From the NCBI RefSeq assembly GCF_005402965.1, contig NZ_BJCF01000002.1:122182-186181 (forward strand): DNA of 64,000 nt. Reading direction: 5' to 3'. Within the stretch, counting starts at the first letter, position 1; the number at the start of each line of letters is the position of its first letter. The position numbers were made by a program, and so were the translations under genes. This DNA is from Dolichospermum planctonicum. GTDB taxonomy: Bacteria; Cyanobacteriota; Cyanobacteriia; Cyanobacteriales; Nostocaceae. Shown here piece by piece: positions 36,913-46,356 of the stretch. Below the pieces are notes generated by a model. That model ran no database searches. It worked only from the letters and a program-made list of their open reading frames with translations, and was not told where the DNA came from.

Positions 36913-37691
36913 AACTGCTGTATTAGTCTCTTGGGAATGAGAATTGTAGATGATGATTCACGCTCAATGAAGTATCACTTCCTGCTTATGTATTAACTCA
37001 TAAGTAATATTTTGACTTTGGATCAAACCCCTCAGCAGCTAAAAACTTAATTAGATCCTAGGCCAAAAAACTGGACATAAGGTGATTTTGTAGTGTGTTT
37101 TTACGATTCTTTGTCAAAAGTTAGATTTAGCAATCTAGCGTCGTGTTAACCTGGTATTGATAATCACAGAGGCTAATTGATATTGCTCCAATTTTTGTGC
37201 GTCTTTCTTGAGGAATACAAATTTAGCCATAGTCCAAACCTGTATAATCAAGTTTTATAAATTCTTAGCCACCTCATGGATAGAAAACAAGTCTTGTTTA
37301 ACTAAGAGTCATAATCAGGTGTGAATTTTATCCTACTCCCTTTGATAAATGATTGTTATCTGAGTTTATCATATCTCTTTAGGAGTAGGACAAATGACTC
37401 AAATTAAAGTTTAATCATAGGTAGAGGTTGGCAAGTAAACAATTTTATACCAGTTACCAGAAATTACTAAACCACCCTAGACAAATAGCAATTTGAGTTT
37501 AGAGAATGTAAATGTAATAATAATTTAATAAAGCCACCTGCTTTATTGCAAATAAAGTAAAAAATAAATTTTTTGCAAGGTTTTCTTGAGGGAAATGTGA
37601 AGAATATCTTCATTGAGGTAACAAAAACTACAAAACCTTGACCACGAGATTGTTAATTTGAGATTCATCAACGCTAAGGGGTTTTGCCACT
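36913..37691. other. long intergenic region with a long hairpin and a possible small ORF
   Basis: This 779-base AT-rich gap lies between two divergent genes. It holds a nested inverted repeat: TCCTACTCC (37331-37339) with GGAGTAGGA (37382-37390), and inside it TGATAAA with TTTATCA. A minus-strand frame at 37135-37230 would encode 31 residues (MAKFVFLKKDAQKLEQYQLA and on), not recognised. No tRNA or known RNA was identified. The length suggests regulatory sites or an unrecognised small RNA. Confidence 0.4.
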
Positions 37692-38462
37692 GTGGGTTCG
37701 GTTTGTATTGAAATTGTTGAGGGGAATCCCCATCTGAGATCGTTATTGGGTTGGCACTTGCAACAACTAGAATACCGAGTTCATCAAGCTGCCAGTATTT
37801 ATCAAGCAAAAGAAGTATTTCAAAGCCATCAACCAACTCTAATCATTTTAGATGCGGATTTATCCGATGGCGATGGTATGGAGTTGTGCCGCTGGTTACA
37901 TCGTCAACAACAGCCTTTAATTTTGATGTTATCTGCTCGTACCAATGAAGCCGATATTGTTGCCGGTTTAAAAGCAGGAGCAGATGATTATTTAAGCAAA
38001 CCCTTTGGAATGCAGGAATTTTTGGCTAGGGTTGAGGCCATTCTTCGTCGTCACCGCACACCTAATGCACCAGCTTATTTAGATTATGGCAGTTTGCAAA
38101 TTGATTTAGTCCAGCGTCGGGTTCGTTTCCAAGGGGAATTTATTGACTTGACCCCCCAGGAATTTAGTTTATTGTACGTCTTAGCACAAGCTGGAGGAGT
38201 GCCTTTAAGTAGATCAGAATTATTGCGTCGTGCTTGGCCTGACGCTATTGATAACCCGCGTACCATTGATACTCATGTTTTATCGCTGCGGAAGAAGGTG
38301 GAACTTGATCCTCGTCAACCCAGTTTAATCCAAACTATTCGTAATGTTGGATACCGATTTAACATGGAAATTTTGAATGCTAATATCGCTCAACAACAAG
38401 CGAAATTACCAAGAGAAAGATTTACTAATCAACTTCCCGTATTAACCGCTCAAAGTTCTTGA
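37692..38462 (+). CDS. OmpR-type response regulator with altered receiver
   Basis: A 256-residue response regulator. Asp54 (LIILDADLSDGDG), Ser81 and Lys103 (LSKPFGM) of the receiver are present. The acidic pair near the N-terminus, usually DD, reads Glu10-Gly11 (IEIVEGNPHLRSLLG), so metal binding may be changed. The C-terminal winged helix is intact (DLTPQEFSLLYVLAQAGG, NPRTIDTHVLSLRKKVE, IRNVGYRFN), followed by about 30 extra residues. The only start is GTG at 37692, with AAGGGG 11 bases upstream; an in-frame stop lies at 37659. No kinase gene is adjacent. Confidence 0.87.
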   Translation: MGSVCIEIVEGNPHLRSLLGWHLQQLEYRVHQAASIYQAKEVFQSHQPTLIILDADLSDGDGMELCRWLHRQQQPLILMLSARTNEADIVAGLKAGADDYLSKPFGMQEFLARVEAILRRHRTPNAPAYLDYGSLQIDLVQRRVRFQGEFIDLTPQEFSLLYVLAQAGGVPLSRSELLRRAWPDAIDNPRTIDTHVLSLRKKVELDPRQPSLIQTIRNVGYRFNMEILNANIAQQQAKLPRERFTNQLPVLTAQSS

Positions 38463-38498
38463 TTCCAGGGAACTCTTAACAGATAAAATGACCACTGA

Positions 38499-39251
38499 TT
38501 AATAACTAATTGTCCATTCTTCTAATTCTTGGCTTTCTGCTGCTGTCAGGGTGACTGCTAAGTTTTCCCAATCTACTTCAGCCGCAGGTTGATTAACCAC
38601 TAATTGACCTTGCTGAAGATGTAAAACATGAGTACAAAACTCCTGCACTAAATCCCTTTGCCGATTTACCATCAAAATTGCCGAAGAATGGGCTTGATTT
38701 GATTGAGTGAGGATATTAATTAAATTAGTAATTGCGGGAGCGTCTAACGCCGACGTAGGCTCATCTAATAGTAAAATTTCCGGTTCGGTAACTAAAGCGC
38801 GAGCGATCGCAATTAACTGTTTTTGTCCTCCAGAAAGTTGTACTTCTGTCCGTCCTAACCATTGTTCAGGAATTTGCAGTTTTTCCCGCCAATAACTGAC
38901 TTTTTCCTGAATAGTTGGTTTAGGTAAACCACGCAAAATTAAAGGATAAGCTAAATTTTCTCCCACTGTCATCCCCAACAGTTTAGATTCTTGTTGCACA
39001 AGCATTATCTGTTGACGAAGTTGAATTACAGGAATTTTGTCATATTCCTGATTTTTAAAATATATTTTCCCGCTAGTAGGTTCATTTAGCCGATTAATCA
39101 GACGTAATAAAGAAGTTTTACCAGCACCAGATGGACCAACAATAGCGAAGCGATCGCCTGGTGATACTCTAAAAGAAATATTCTGTAAAATCGGATATTG
39201 ATGTTGATTCTGTAAACGTCTAGATAAACTAACAGATTTTAGTATAAGCAT
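38499..39251 (-). CDS. ABC transporter ATPase with atypical H-loop
   Basis: A 250-residue ABC ATPase with Walker A GPSGAGKTS (39-47), signature LSGGQKQ (139-145) and Walker [13 protein letters not shown]. The H-loop, normally VTHD, reads MVNRQRD, so Asn196 replaces the switch histidine. No permease gene is adjacent. It resembles the ATPases of FetA/YbbA-type phosphate- or metal-related systems, but the substrate is unknown. An orphan ATPase with a changed H-loop may be slow or regulatory. Confidence 0.82.
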   Translation of the reverse strand: MLILKSVSLSRRLQNQHQYPILQNISFRVSPGDRFAIVGPSGAGKTSLLRLINRLNEPTSGKIYFKNQEYDKIPVIQLRQQIMLVQQESKLLGMTVGENLAYPLILRGLPKPTIQEKVSYWREKLQIPEQWLGRTEVQLSGGQKQLIAIARALVTEPEILLLDEPTSALDAPAITNLINILTQSNQAHSSAILMVNRQRDLVQEFCTHVLHLQQGQLVVNQPAAEVDWENLAVTLTAAESQELEEWTISY

Positions 39252-39289
39252 AATAATAGACTACATTTTTAATGTAAGTAATTAAGATT

Positions 39290-39340
39290 TTAATGTAATT
39301 TAATACATTCTTAATGTAATTTAATACATTCTTAATGTAA
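39290..39340. repeat. 21-bp AT-rich tandem repeat
   Basis: A unit starting TTAATGTAATTTAATACATT occurs at 39290-39310 and 39311-39331, with a partial third at 39332-39340. Each contains the inverted pair AATGTA/TACATT. It lies upstream of the ABC ATPase gene and may hold a regulator site. Confidence 0.85.
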
Positions 39341-39481
39341 AAATTTACAATTTATATTGTAACCTTTCTTGGTTAAATTGAGATAATTACAGAATTAAAT
39401 TATTGGCATTGCTAAATTAAAGCATCAAATCAGATATACAATGCCAAATAATTTATTGAAATTTAATCACCCAAATACTTA

Positions 39482-40045
39482 TTACCCATGACCCATAACT
39501 AATGCAGCTTGAATAGTCCAAATATCTACTAACAGCAATAATAAAGTCAAAGCTAACAAAATTAAATACATCCAAGGCTGTGATAAAGGACGAACATCTT
39601 GAGTATCAATACCAGTTTTTGCGGCGACAATATTGATAAACTTAGAAAATCCAGACATTCGCATAGGTAATAAATAAGCCTTACCATCCTGAGTAATAAA
39701 ATAATATACTAAACCACCTTGTCCAGTCGTTCGTGGCTTTAACTCTTTTACTTCCGACCATGATAAACTCCAACCGCGACGAAAAAACTGAGAAAACCAA
39801 ACCGAGTAAGTAACCTTAATCCCTTCCTCATCTAAAATCACCCTTTCAGTCAAAACAGCATATAACAAAATAAAACCGCAACCAATTCCTATCCATAATA
39901 ACCAGGGAGGAATAGTTGCGGCTGTTAACTGAGCTAAAAACGGTAAAGGAACCGTTAACGCTAAATATAAACTTAACAAAGTGATCCGAATCAGAGGAGA
40001 AAGACGAAAAACAGAGGTTAAACCATTAGTTAAATTAGCCGTCAT
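39482..40045 (-). CDS. cyanobacterial membrane protein with PH-like domain
   Basis: A 187-residue protein with two hydrophobic segments at about residues 20-62, a soluble beta-rich middle (RVILDEEGIKVTYSVWF, LSWSEVKELKPRTTGQG, LVYYFITQDGKAYLLP) resembling a bacterial PH-like domain, and a final membrane segment (MYLILLALTLLLLLVDIW). Function unknown. It lies upstream of the ndhD gene on the same strand reading, separated by 125 bases, but no operon is evident. Confidence 0.65.
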   Translation of the reverse strand: MTANLTNGLTSVFRLSPLIRITLLSLYLALTVPLPFLAQLTAATIPPWLLWIGIGCGFILLYAVLTERVILDEEGIKVTYSVWFSQFFRRGWSLSWSEVKELKPRTTGQGGLVYYFITQDGKAYLLPMRMSGFSKFINIVAAKTGIDTQDVRPLSQPWMYLILLALTLLLLLVDIWTIQAALVMGHG

Positions 40046-40170
40046 GGTGCTACAATCATTAACGATATATTTATCGTAACGATAAAACCACCAAAATTTG
40101 ACAAAACCATCAACATAAAACTCTCTGCATCTAAAGCGTCTTGGCGTGAGAAAAAAAGCCCTGATGTAGC

Positions 40171-41865
40171 CTAAGATTGTTGTAAAATTCCCAAAACAGG
40201 AGTTAACTCAGTATTATTAACTTGGGGATTTAACAAACCACCAGCATAAACACGGGGATTAGTTTGGGAGATAATAGTATAAGATTGGCGAACATGAGTA
40301 TTCACAGCTACAGTTGTTGCATCATACATTTGCATGGCAATTTTAGGATAAAAACCAATGCCAATAATTAACACTAGAAAAGAAGCAGCAATGAAAATCT
40401 CTCGTGGCCTAGCATCAGTATACACAGTTTCCGTTGGTAAAAGACAATCTGTACCAAAACAAGCAGTCCCTTCATCTTCTTGATTTTGAATACTTGCATT
40501 GTTAATATCACAGATCAGGTCTGCACCAGAACCGTAAAATACTTGACGTAGCATGGAAAGGAGATAAATGGGTGTGAGGATAACCCCTACAGCAGCGAGA
40601 AAAACCGTAACAGTGCAAAAAGTGGTAGTGTAAACATCACTAGTAGTGATACCCACAAATACAGAAAGTTCACCAACAAAACCACTCATTCCTGGTAAAG
40701 CTAAAGAAGCCATAGCTCCCATTGTAAATAGAGCAAATACTTTTGGCATTGCTTGACCAATACCACCCATTTCTGCCATCATCATAGTATGAGAGCGATC
40801 ATAGGTGACACCTGCGAGAAAGAATAAGACAGAAGCAATTAAACCATGGGATATCATTTGTAACATTGCGCCATTGATACCCAAATCGGTAAAAGATGCA
40901 ATTCCTATGAGGACAAAACCCATGTGAGAGATTGAGGAATAGGCCAAACGACGTTTCATGTTCGTTTGAGCGAAGGAATTTAAAGCACCATAGATAATGT
41001 TGACAACACCGAGAATAACGAGAATAGGAGCAAAGTAAACATGAGCGTCGGAAAGTATGTCAAGATTGAGGCGAATTAGTCCATATCCGCCCATTTTTAA
41101 GAGTACACCGGCTAAAATCATAGATACTGGAGAAGAAGCTTCACCGTGAGCATCAGGTAGCCAAGTATGTAGGGGAAAAATTGCCAATTTTACGCCAAAG
41201 GCAATTAATAAACCCGCGTATAGTACTAGTTGGAAGGTGAGGGGATATTCTTTGTGTGCGAGTTGAGCGATATCAAATGTGACATTTCCACCGCCATATA
41301 AACCCAGTCCGAGCGCTGCTACCAAGATAAATATAGAGGCTGCTGCGGTGTAAATGAGAAATTTAGTAGCTGCGTAGCGTCGTCTTTGTCCACCCCAAAT
41401 ACAGACTAGTAGATATACGGGAATGAGTTCCACTTCCCACATAATGAAAAATAATAGCAAGTCTTGGGCGACAAATACTCCAACTTGTGCAGAATATAAC
41501 ACAAGCATGAGAAAGTAAAAGAGCTTGGGTCTGCGATCAACTTGCCAAGCGGAAAAAATGGCAAGGGTGGTAACAAAACCTGCTAAAAGCACCAAGGGAG
41601 CGGAAATACCATCAACGGAAACCGACCAATTTAAGCCTAATTGGGGCATCCAAACGTAATTTTCTACGAGTTGAAAACTAGCATTACTGGCATCATAATG
41701 CTGCCAAAAAGCTAAACACATCAAAACAAAGTCTGCTATACCTACACCTAGCGCGTACCAACGGACAACCTTGCCGTCCTTATCAGGGAATAGGGGGATA
41801 AGAAAGGAAGCCAGGAGTGGAAATAGGACAATTGCGGTAAGCCAAGGAAATTGATCCGCTATCAT
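40171..41865 (-). CDS. ndhD: NAD(P)H-quinone oxidoreductase subunit 4 (NdhD)
   Basis: A 564-residue proton-pumping subunit of cyanobacterial NDH-1, in the thylakoid membrane, with about 14 hydrophobic segments. Typical marks are [20 protein letters not shown], the [18 protein letters not shown] loop, and [19 protein letters not shown]. The loop [18 protein letters not shown] to [10 protein letters not shown] near residues 445-475 is a usual feature of the NdhD1 type, so this is probably the respiration/cyclic-flow form. Transcribed alone. Confidence 0.95.
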   Translation of the reverse strand: MIADQFPWLTAIVLFPLLASFLIPLFPDKDGKVVRWYALGVGIADFVLMCLAFWQHYDASNASFQLVENYVWMPQLGLNWSVSVDGISAPLVLLAGFVTTLAIFSAWQVDRRPKLFYFLMLVLYSAQVGVFVAQDLLLFFIMWEVELIPVYLLVCIWGGQRRRYAATKFLIYTAAASIFILVAALGLGLYGGGNVTFDIAQLAHKEYPLTFQLVLYAGLLIAFGVKLAIFPLHTWLPDAHGEASSPVSMILAGVLLKMGGYGLIRLNLDILSDAHVYFAPILVILGVVNIIYGALNSFAQTNMKRRLAYSSISHMGFVLIGIASFTDLGINGAMLQMISHGLIASVLFFLAGVTYDRSHTMMMAEMGGIGQAMPKVFALFTMGAMASLALPGMSGFVGELSVFVGITTSDVYTTTFCTVTVFLAAVGVILTPIYLLSMLRQVFYGSGADLICDINNASIQNQEDEGTACFGTDCLLPTETVYTDARPREIFIAASFLVLIIGIGFYPKIAMQMYDATTVAVNTHVRQSYTIISQTNPRVYAGGLLNPQVNNTELTPVLGILQQS

Positions 41866-42148
41866 GTCAATAGGAAAATATACTTATTTGTCTAATCAGA
41901 TTATTGTACTAAACTTTTTAACAATTTCTTTATAAGTTTTTACCCAAGGTGAGTATAAGAAAATATTTACTTAAAAATATCTTATGATGAGGATTGAAAA
42001 GTTTAAAAAATTGGTTTGTCTAGATAATAGTTTAAAATTATACCATTTGTGTGTAATGCTGGCGCGATCGCCTTTTCTTCCGTAATTAAAAAAGTTAGCG
42101 ATAGCGTAACTTCTCTAATTACCGTATTTTAGCAGAATTATATATGCT

Positions 42149-42478
42149 TCAACTAGCAGCAAAATCGGTAAATTTCCGTTTGTATGGAGCTTTAAAACCC
42201 AAAACTATATCTTGTTTAGGAACTCCAGCTTCTACTAATTCATTAGCTACTCCGATTTCTGTGCCATCGCGTTCAATCCAAATTTTGCCATCTTTAATTT
42301 CTACGTAAATAATACAACCAAATATTCGCGTTAGTTCTTGCCAACCAATATTAATAACTTGATAATGATCACGATCCGTATCAAATATCAATTTGACTTC
42401 TGTTTGATTATTTGGGCGATTTCTTGCGTGACCTTCCAGAATTGTTTGGACTATTTCTTTGTAATTTAGTCTCTCCAT
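42149..42478 (-). CDS. xisI: XisI-family protein
   Basis: A 109-residue XisI protein (DRDHYQVINIGWQELTRIFG, IKDGKIWIERDGTEIGVANE, DIVLGFKAPYKRKFTDFA). XisH and XisI were named for control of fdxN-element excision in Anabaena, but many paralogous pairs are spread through cyanobacterial genomes and their roles are not known. The start overlaps the end of the shortened xisH by 13 bases. It looks complete. Confidence 0.9.
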   Translation of the reverse strand: MERLNYKEIVQTILEGHARNRPNNQTEVKLIFDTDRDHYQVINIGWQELTRIFGCIIYVEIKDGKIWIERDGTEIGVANELVEAGVPKQDIVLGFKAPYKRKFTDFAAS

Positions 42479-42648
42479 ATCACAATCTCCTCTTGATCTG
42501 GGTTAAAAATCAGTAATTTTAGGTCATATTCGCCAATTATTCTTTGAATAAACTTCCGACTAAAAAACTCATCATAAACATCTATTGTCCATCCATCTTT
42601 TGTCAGGGCTGTTTTAACTGTATTATGAAATAAATCTTTAGCTGGCAT
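42466..42648 (-). CDS. xisH: XisH-family protein with internal in-frame deletion
   Basis: This 60-residue frame has the normal XisH start (MPAKDLFHNTVKTALTKDGW, to residue 22) joined straight to the normal XisH end (DVYDEFFSRKFIQRIIGEYD and on). Full XisH proteins are about 138 residues, so about 78 residues are missing, including the core that resembles a nuclease fold. The frame is preserved across the joint. It may encode a short peptide or be an early pseudogene next to an intact xisI. Confidence 0.85.
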   Translation of the reverse strand: MPAKDLFHNTVKTALTKDGWTIDVYDEFFSRKFIQRIIGEYDLKLLIFNPDQEEIVIWRD

Positions 42649-42826
42649 ACATAAATTAAACTTATTTAACCACTGTTAATAGCATAATATCTCAGATGAA
42701 AGGTTCAAAAGGCAATTAAAGATTTAGAAAGATAAATTATAGTAACAAAACCCAGTTTATACAGAATTAGGTTTATCGATTTGTGAGGAAACAAGGGAAA
42801 GGCTATCAACCACGACAAAAATGTAG

Positions 42827-43092
42827 GGTGCGTTAGCGACAGCGTAACGCACCGAAAATCAGTAAATAAACATACATAAGGTGCGTTACATTTCATTAAC
42901 GCACCCTACAAGATCAGGCGATCGCACTTGTGGTGCGGGCAAGATGCCCGCATAATCTGTACCCCACCCTGATGGTAATATACAGTATGATTGAGCAATT
43001 CACCTGGTGTTGGGTTTCACTTCGTTCTACCCAACCTACTTGGACGACTTTGACTACTTCTGATATTGTATTCCCAGTCTCCAGACTGGGAA
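42827..43092. repeat. cluster of five palindromic repeats from four families
   Basis: Within 270 bases: GGTGCGTTA/TAACGCACC (42827-42853), the same family again (42880-42905), GCGGGCAAGATGCCCGC (42935-42951, copy 4), GTTGGGT/ACCCAAC (43009-43035), and the perfect TTCCCAGTCT-cc-AGACTGGGAA (43071-43092). They fill the gap between xisH and thrS. A HIP1 site lies at 42918. The last hairpin, 26 bases after the thrS stop, may end its transcript. Confidence 0.9.
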
Positions 43093-43117
43093 CGACAAAT
43101 TTACCCAGCCTACTTTT

Positions 43118-44938
43118 TTAGAAGTTACTAAAGTTAGTAATTGCTTCTGTGATTTTACTCACAACCTCATCTACAGATATCGCTCCCAATTCCCCAGAAG
43201 CCCGGGTACGAATACTCAAGCTGTTGGTTTCCACTTCCTTTGCACCTATTACAGCCATTACGGGGATTTTCTCCTTCTCTGCGTTGCGAATTAACTTACC
43301 CAAGCGATCGCCACTGGTGTCTACTTCCGCACGAATACCGAATGCAACCATCTTCGCAGCCACCTCTTTACTAAAATCTAACTGCAAATCACCTACGGGT
43401 AATAACCTAATTTGCACAGGTGCTAACCATAACGGGAAATCACCTGCGTACTCTTCAATCAAGATCCCTATTAACCGCTCTAACGAGCCAAAGGGAGCGC
43501 GGTGGATCATTACTGGGCGTTTACGCGAACCATCTTCAGCGACATACTCTAAATCAAACCGTTCTGGTAAATTATAATCTACTTGCACAGTTCCTAATTG
43601 CCATTCCCGTTCTAAAGCATCACTGAAGATAAAATCGAGTTTTGGACCATAGAAAGCCGCTTCACCAATTCCTTCAAAATAGTCCATTCCTAATTGTTGC
43701 ACAGCGCGACGAATTGCCCCTTCTGCTTGATCCCAAACTTCATCACCACCAATATATTTATCACTGGCTGGGTCACGAAAACTCAATCTAGCTTTAAAAT
43801 TCTTTAATTGCAGACTTTTGAAAACGCTCAAAATCAAGTCTACAACATTGAGAAATTCACCATCTAGCTGTTCGGGAGTTACAAATAAATGAGAATCATC
43901 AACAGTAAAACCACGTACTCTGGTTAAACCACCCAATTCTCCCGATTTTTCATAACGGTAAACTGTGCCAAATTCCGCCAACCGCATTGGTAATTCCCGG
44001 TAAGAGCGTAATTCACTCTTGTATATTTGGATATGGAAAGGGCAGTTCATTGGTTTGAGAACAAAACCCTGTTCTATGGCTTTTGCTTCCTCATCCTCAG
44101 CCATTAACGGAAACATATCTTCCTTGTATTTCTGCCAGTGTCCTGATGTTTTAAATAAATCAACTCTGGCAATGTGGGGAGTAACAACAGGTAAATAGCC
44201 CCGTTTTAACTGTTCTTTTTTGAGGAAGTCTTCTAAAATTGTCCTTAATAAAGTCCCTTTGGGAGTCCACAAGGGTAAACCAGGTCCAACTAAATCGGAA
44301 AAGACAAATAATCCTAGTTCTTTCCCTATTTTACGATGGTCACGGCGTAAAGCTTCTTCTTTGCGACGTTTGTACTCGGCCAGTTGTTCGGGAGTTTCCC
44401 AAGCAGTGGCATAAATGCGCTGTAATTGAGCTTTTTTCTCATCACCGCGCCAATAAGCACCTGCAACGCTTTCTAATTCTATAGCTTTGGGATTAATTTC
44501 GCTGGTATTTTCTACATGAGGACCAGCGCACAAATCCCACCATTGGTCTCCTAAATGGTAAATTGTGATGGGTTCTTGTTTGATATCGGCCAGAATCTCT
44601 AGCTTATAGGGTTCTTTAATAGCTTCAATGCGCTCTTGTGCTTCCTCGCGGCTGACTTCTTCCCGAATTAATGGTAATTTACGATTAATAATTTTGACCA
44701 TTTCTTTTTGAATGGTTTTCAAATCCTTATCGCTGAAGGGTTCTGGGCTATCAAAATCATAATAAAACCCATTTTCAATCCAAGGACCAATTGTGACTTG
44801 CGCTTTGGGAAACAGCTTTTGTACTGCCATGGCCATTATATGGGAAGCTGTGTGGCGAATCTTCTTTAATGTTTCTGACTCGCTGGTACGGGGTAAATAG
44901 ATTTTTTCGGCTGCTGGGGTTTCTTGATTTGGCGACAT
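43118..44938 (-). CDS. thrS: threonyl-tRNA synthetase
   Basis: ThrRS charges tRNA-Thr. The 606-residue protein begins directly with the editing domain (RHTASHIMAMAVQKLFP) and lacks the N-terminal TGS domain, as in other cyanobacteria of about this length. Class II motif 2 (TVYRYEKSGELGGLTRVRGF), the zinc ligands around MNCPFHIQIYK, and the anticodon-binding C-terminus (IRLLPVGDLQLDFSKEVAAK) are all visible. Monocistronic. Confidence 0.97.
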   Translation of the reverse strand: MSPNQETPAAEKIYLPRTSESETLKKIRHTASHIMAMAVQKLFPKAQVTIGPWIENGFYYDFDSPEPFSDKDLKTIQKEMVKIINRKLPLIREEVSREEAQERIEAIKEPYKLEILADIKQEPITIYHLGDQWWDLCAGPHVENTSEINPKAIELESVAGAYWRGDEKKAQLQRIYATAWETPEQLAEYKRRKEEALRRDHRKIGKELGLFVFSDLVGPGLPLWTPKGTLLRTILEDFLKKEQLKRGYLPVVTPHIARVDLFKTSGHWQKYKEDMFPLMAEDEEAKAIEQGFVLKPMNCPFHIQIYKSELRSYRELPMRLAEFGTVYRYEKSGELGGLTRVRGFTVDDSHLFVTPEQLDGEFLNVVDLILSVFKSLQLKNFKARLSFRDPASDKYIGGDEVWDQAEGAIRRAVQQLGMDYFEGIGEAAFYGPKLDFIFSDALEREWQLGTVQVDYNLPERFDLEYVAEDGSRKRPVMIHRAPFGSLERLIGILIEEYAGDFPLWLAPVQIRLLPVGDLQLDFSKEVAAKMVAFGIRAEVDTSGDRLGKLIRNAEKEKIPVMAVIGAKEVETNSLSIRTRASGELGAISVDEVVSKITEAITNFSNF

Positions 44939-45297
44939 TGGCTGTTAAACTTTTGGCGAAGTGTTAAAAATAGAATTGACAAAAAATATCTTTACAACAT
45001 AAATAATAGTCTACTGGCTATGGTTTCTCCTAAATTTAGCAAAAAACTGCACTTAGCTCCTAGTCAGGACTCTAGTCCTCTCTTTGGGACAGATGATTTT
45101 TTTTGTCAGGTTGATTTCTTCCTTTAGAGGTATCTAGAGTTACTCCCAAGGGGCTTTACAACACCATTGCCAAATTTATATAATTGTGATCTGTACGCTA
45201 TTGTTACAGATTTTTTCAGATAGGAAGTTATGAACTGATTGTTAAGAATCGTAAATAACGTTAATATAAAAAAAATTAGGAAATATGCTTCTCATAT
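44939..45297. other. divergent intergenic region between thrS and the DUF2605 gene
   Basis: A 359-base gap. It holds a hairpin AGGACT-CT-AGTCCT near 45065-45078 and GTCC-TCTCTTT-GGGAC followed by AGATGATTTTTTTT (about 45075-45105), a terminator-like structure on the plus strand with no supported gene before it. A 35-codon frame at 45020-45127 overlaps it and is not convincing. A short leader RNA is possible. Confidence 0.4.
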
Positions 45298-45615
45298 ATG
45301 GAGGAATCAAATCTACCAAATGCTGATTTACTGGAAGCCGTCTTACAACCGCTGTTAGAGGATTTTCAATATTGGTTTGAGCGATATCACCAAATTCTGG
45401 AAAATGAGAAGATCCCTTTTATGAGTGAAGAAGAGCAATTTAACTTACTAAAACGAGTTGAAAATGCACAAAATGAACTCAACACAGCCAAGATATTGTT
45501 TACAGTCACAGGTAAACAAGTGGGAATTGATATGGCAACCGTAACACCTTGGCATCAATTAGTTACAGAATGTTGGAGTGTGGGAATGCGTTTAGGTCAA
45601 TTAAAGGAATTGTAA
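45298..45615 (+). CDS. DUF2605 family protein
   Basis: A 105-residue, mostly helical protein (LLEDFQYWFERYHQILENEK, LLKRVENAQNELNTAKILF, ATVTPWHQLVTECWSVGMR) of the cyanobacterial DUF2605 family. It sits upstream of a DUF2973 gene, and this pairing is common in cyanobacteria. Function unknown. Confidence 0.85.
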   Translation: MEESNLPNADLLEAVLQPLLEDFQYWFERYHQILENEKIPFMSEEEQFNLLKRVENAQNELNTAKILFTVTGKQVGIDMATVTPWHQLVTECWSVGMRLGQLKEL

Positions 45616-45626
45616 AGCCTTTGAAA

Positions 45627-45656
45627 CAATCTAAATCAATCTAAATCAATCTAAAT
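45627..45656. repeat. three tandem 10-bp repeats CAATCTAAAT
   Basis: Three exact copies of CAATCTAAAT directly after the DUF2605 stop codon. Confidence 0.9.
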
Positions 45657-45875
45657 CAACCGGAAATCGTCAGAATACCAGACAATTCTTAACATTGTTT
45701 TCATAAAAAAATAATGTCTCTCATGTTACCTTAATCTCAATATAAAGATTGCACTAGATAACATAGGGGCATAAGTACAGGATTTTACATTCTCTTTTAC
45801 CGTAGATAGTTTATTTACGGAGTTTAAGTTTTACAAAAAAACATTCTCAACCTTGCTATTCTGGAGGAAAACTCG

Positions 45876-46196
45876 ATGCTACACCTACTCTATATTTTAG
45901 CTTTCACCGTTCTGGCATTTATGGCCGTTGGTAATTTAATTCGGAATTTGATTATGTTCAGTTTTGACAGGGAAAGGACTTATTCTAGCAACCAATCATC
46001 ACCAGGTGGTTTTGGTTATTATGCAGCTAGAAGGCAATATGTTCCCCACCCTGAATTGTTAGACAGTGCTGGTAATATAATTAAAGAACCTTTGTTGGTA
46101 ATGCGTTCCATTAATGTTGAAGATGCGCGAGAACAGTTAGATGCTCTTTATGAATCTTCCCCTAGTCAGAAAATTGATCATTCAGAAGGAGCTTAA
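45876..46196 (+). CDS. DUF2973 family membrane protein
   Basis: A 106-residue protein with one N-terminal membrane segment (LLYILAFTVLAFMAVGNLIR) and a soluble tail (HPELLDSAGNIIKEPLLVM), matching the DUF2973 family. GGAGG lies 10 bases before the ATG. It follows the DUF2605 gene by 260 bases. Function unknown. Confidence 0.87.
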   Translation: MLHLLYILAFTVLAFMAVGNLIRNLIMFSFDRERTYSSNQSSPGGFGYYAARRQYVPHPELLDSAGNIIKEPLLVMRSINVEDAREQLDALYESSPSQKIDHSEGA

Positions 46197-46227
46197 TTAA
46201 TACTCTACCGCATTAAGTATGATTCTA

Positions 46228-46244
46228 GCGGACAAGATGCCCAC
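46228..46244. repeat. degenerate palindromic repeat copy 5
   Basis: GCGGACAAGATGCCCAC keeps 15 of the 17 bases of GCGGGCAAGATGCCCGC, with one mismatch in each arm, and is followed by the usual ACC. It lies after the DUF2973 gene. Confidence 0.75.
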
Positions 46245-46356
46245 ACCACAACATTCTTGAGTTGGTAACAACTTATGGAAAGATGAACAGGATTGATCAT
46301 GTATTTTATCGTCATCCTGTAAATCTTTAAATCCTGTAAATCCTGATTGAGAGTAT

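Noticed and set aside
37543..37836. 97-codon minus-strand frame overlapping the response regulator start
   Set aside because: It runs antisense to the conserved receiver domain, has no recognisable similarity and covers AT-rich upstream DNA.
42705..42896. 63-codon minus-strand frame upstream of xisH
   Set aside because: It crosses the GGTGCGTTA palindromes and has no recognisable similarity.
44924..45127. 67-codon plus-strand frame (or 35 codons from 45020)
   Set aside because: It starts antisense to the thrS N-terminus, crosses a hairpin and T run, and shows no similarity.
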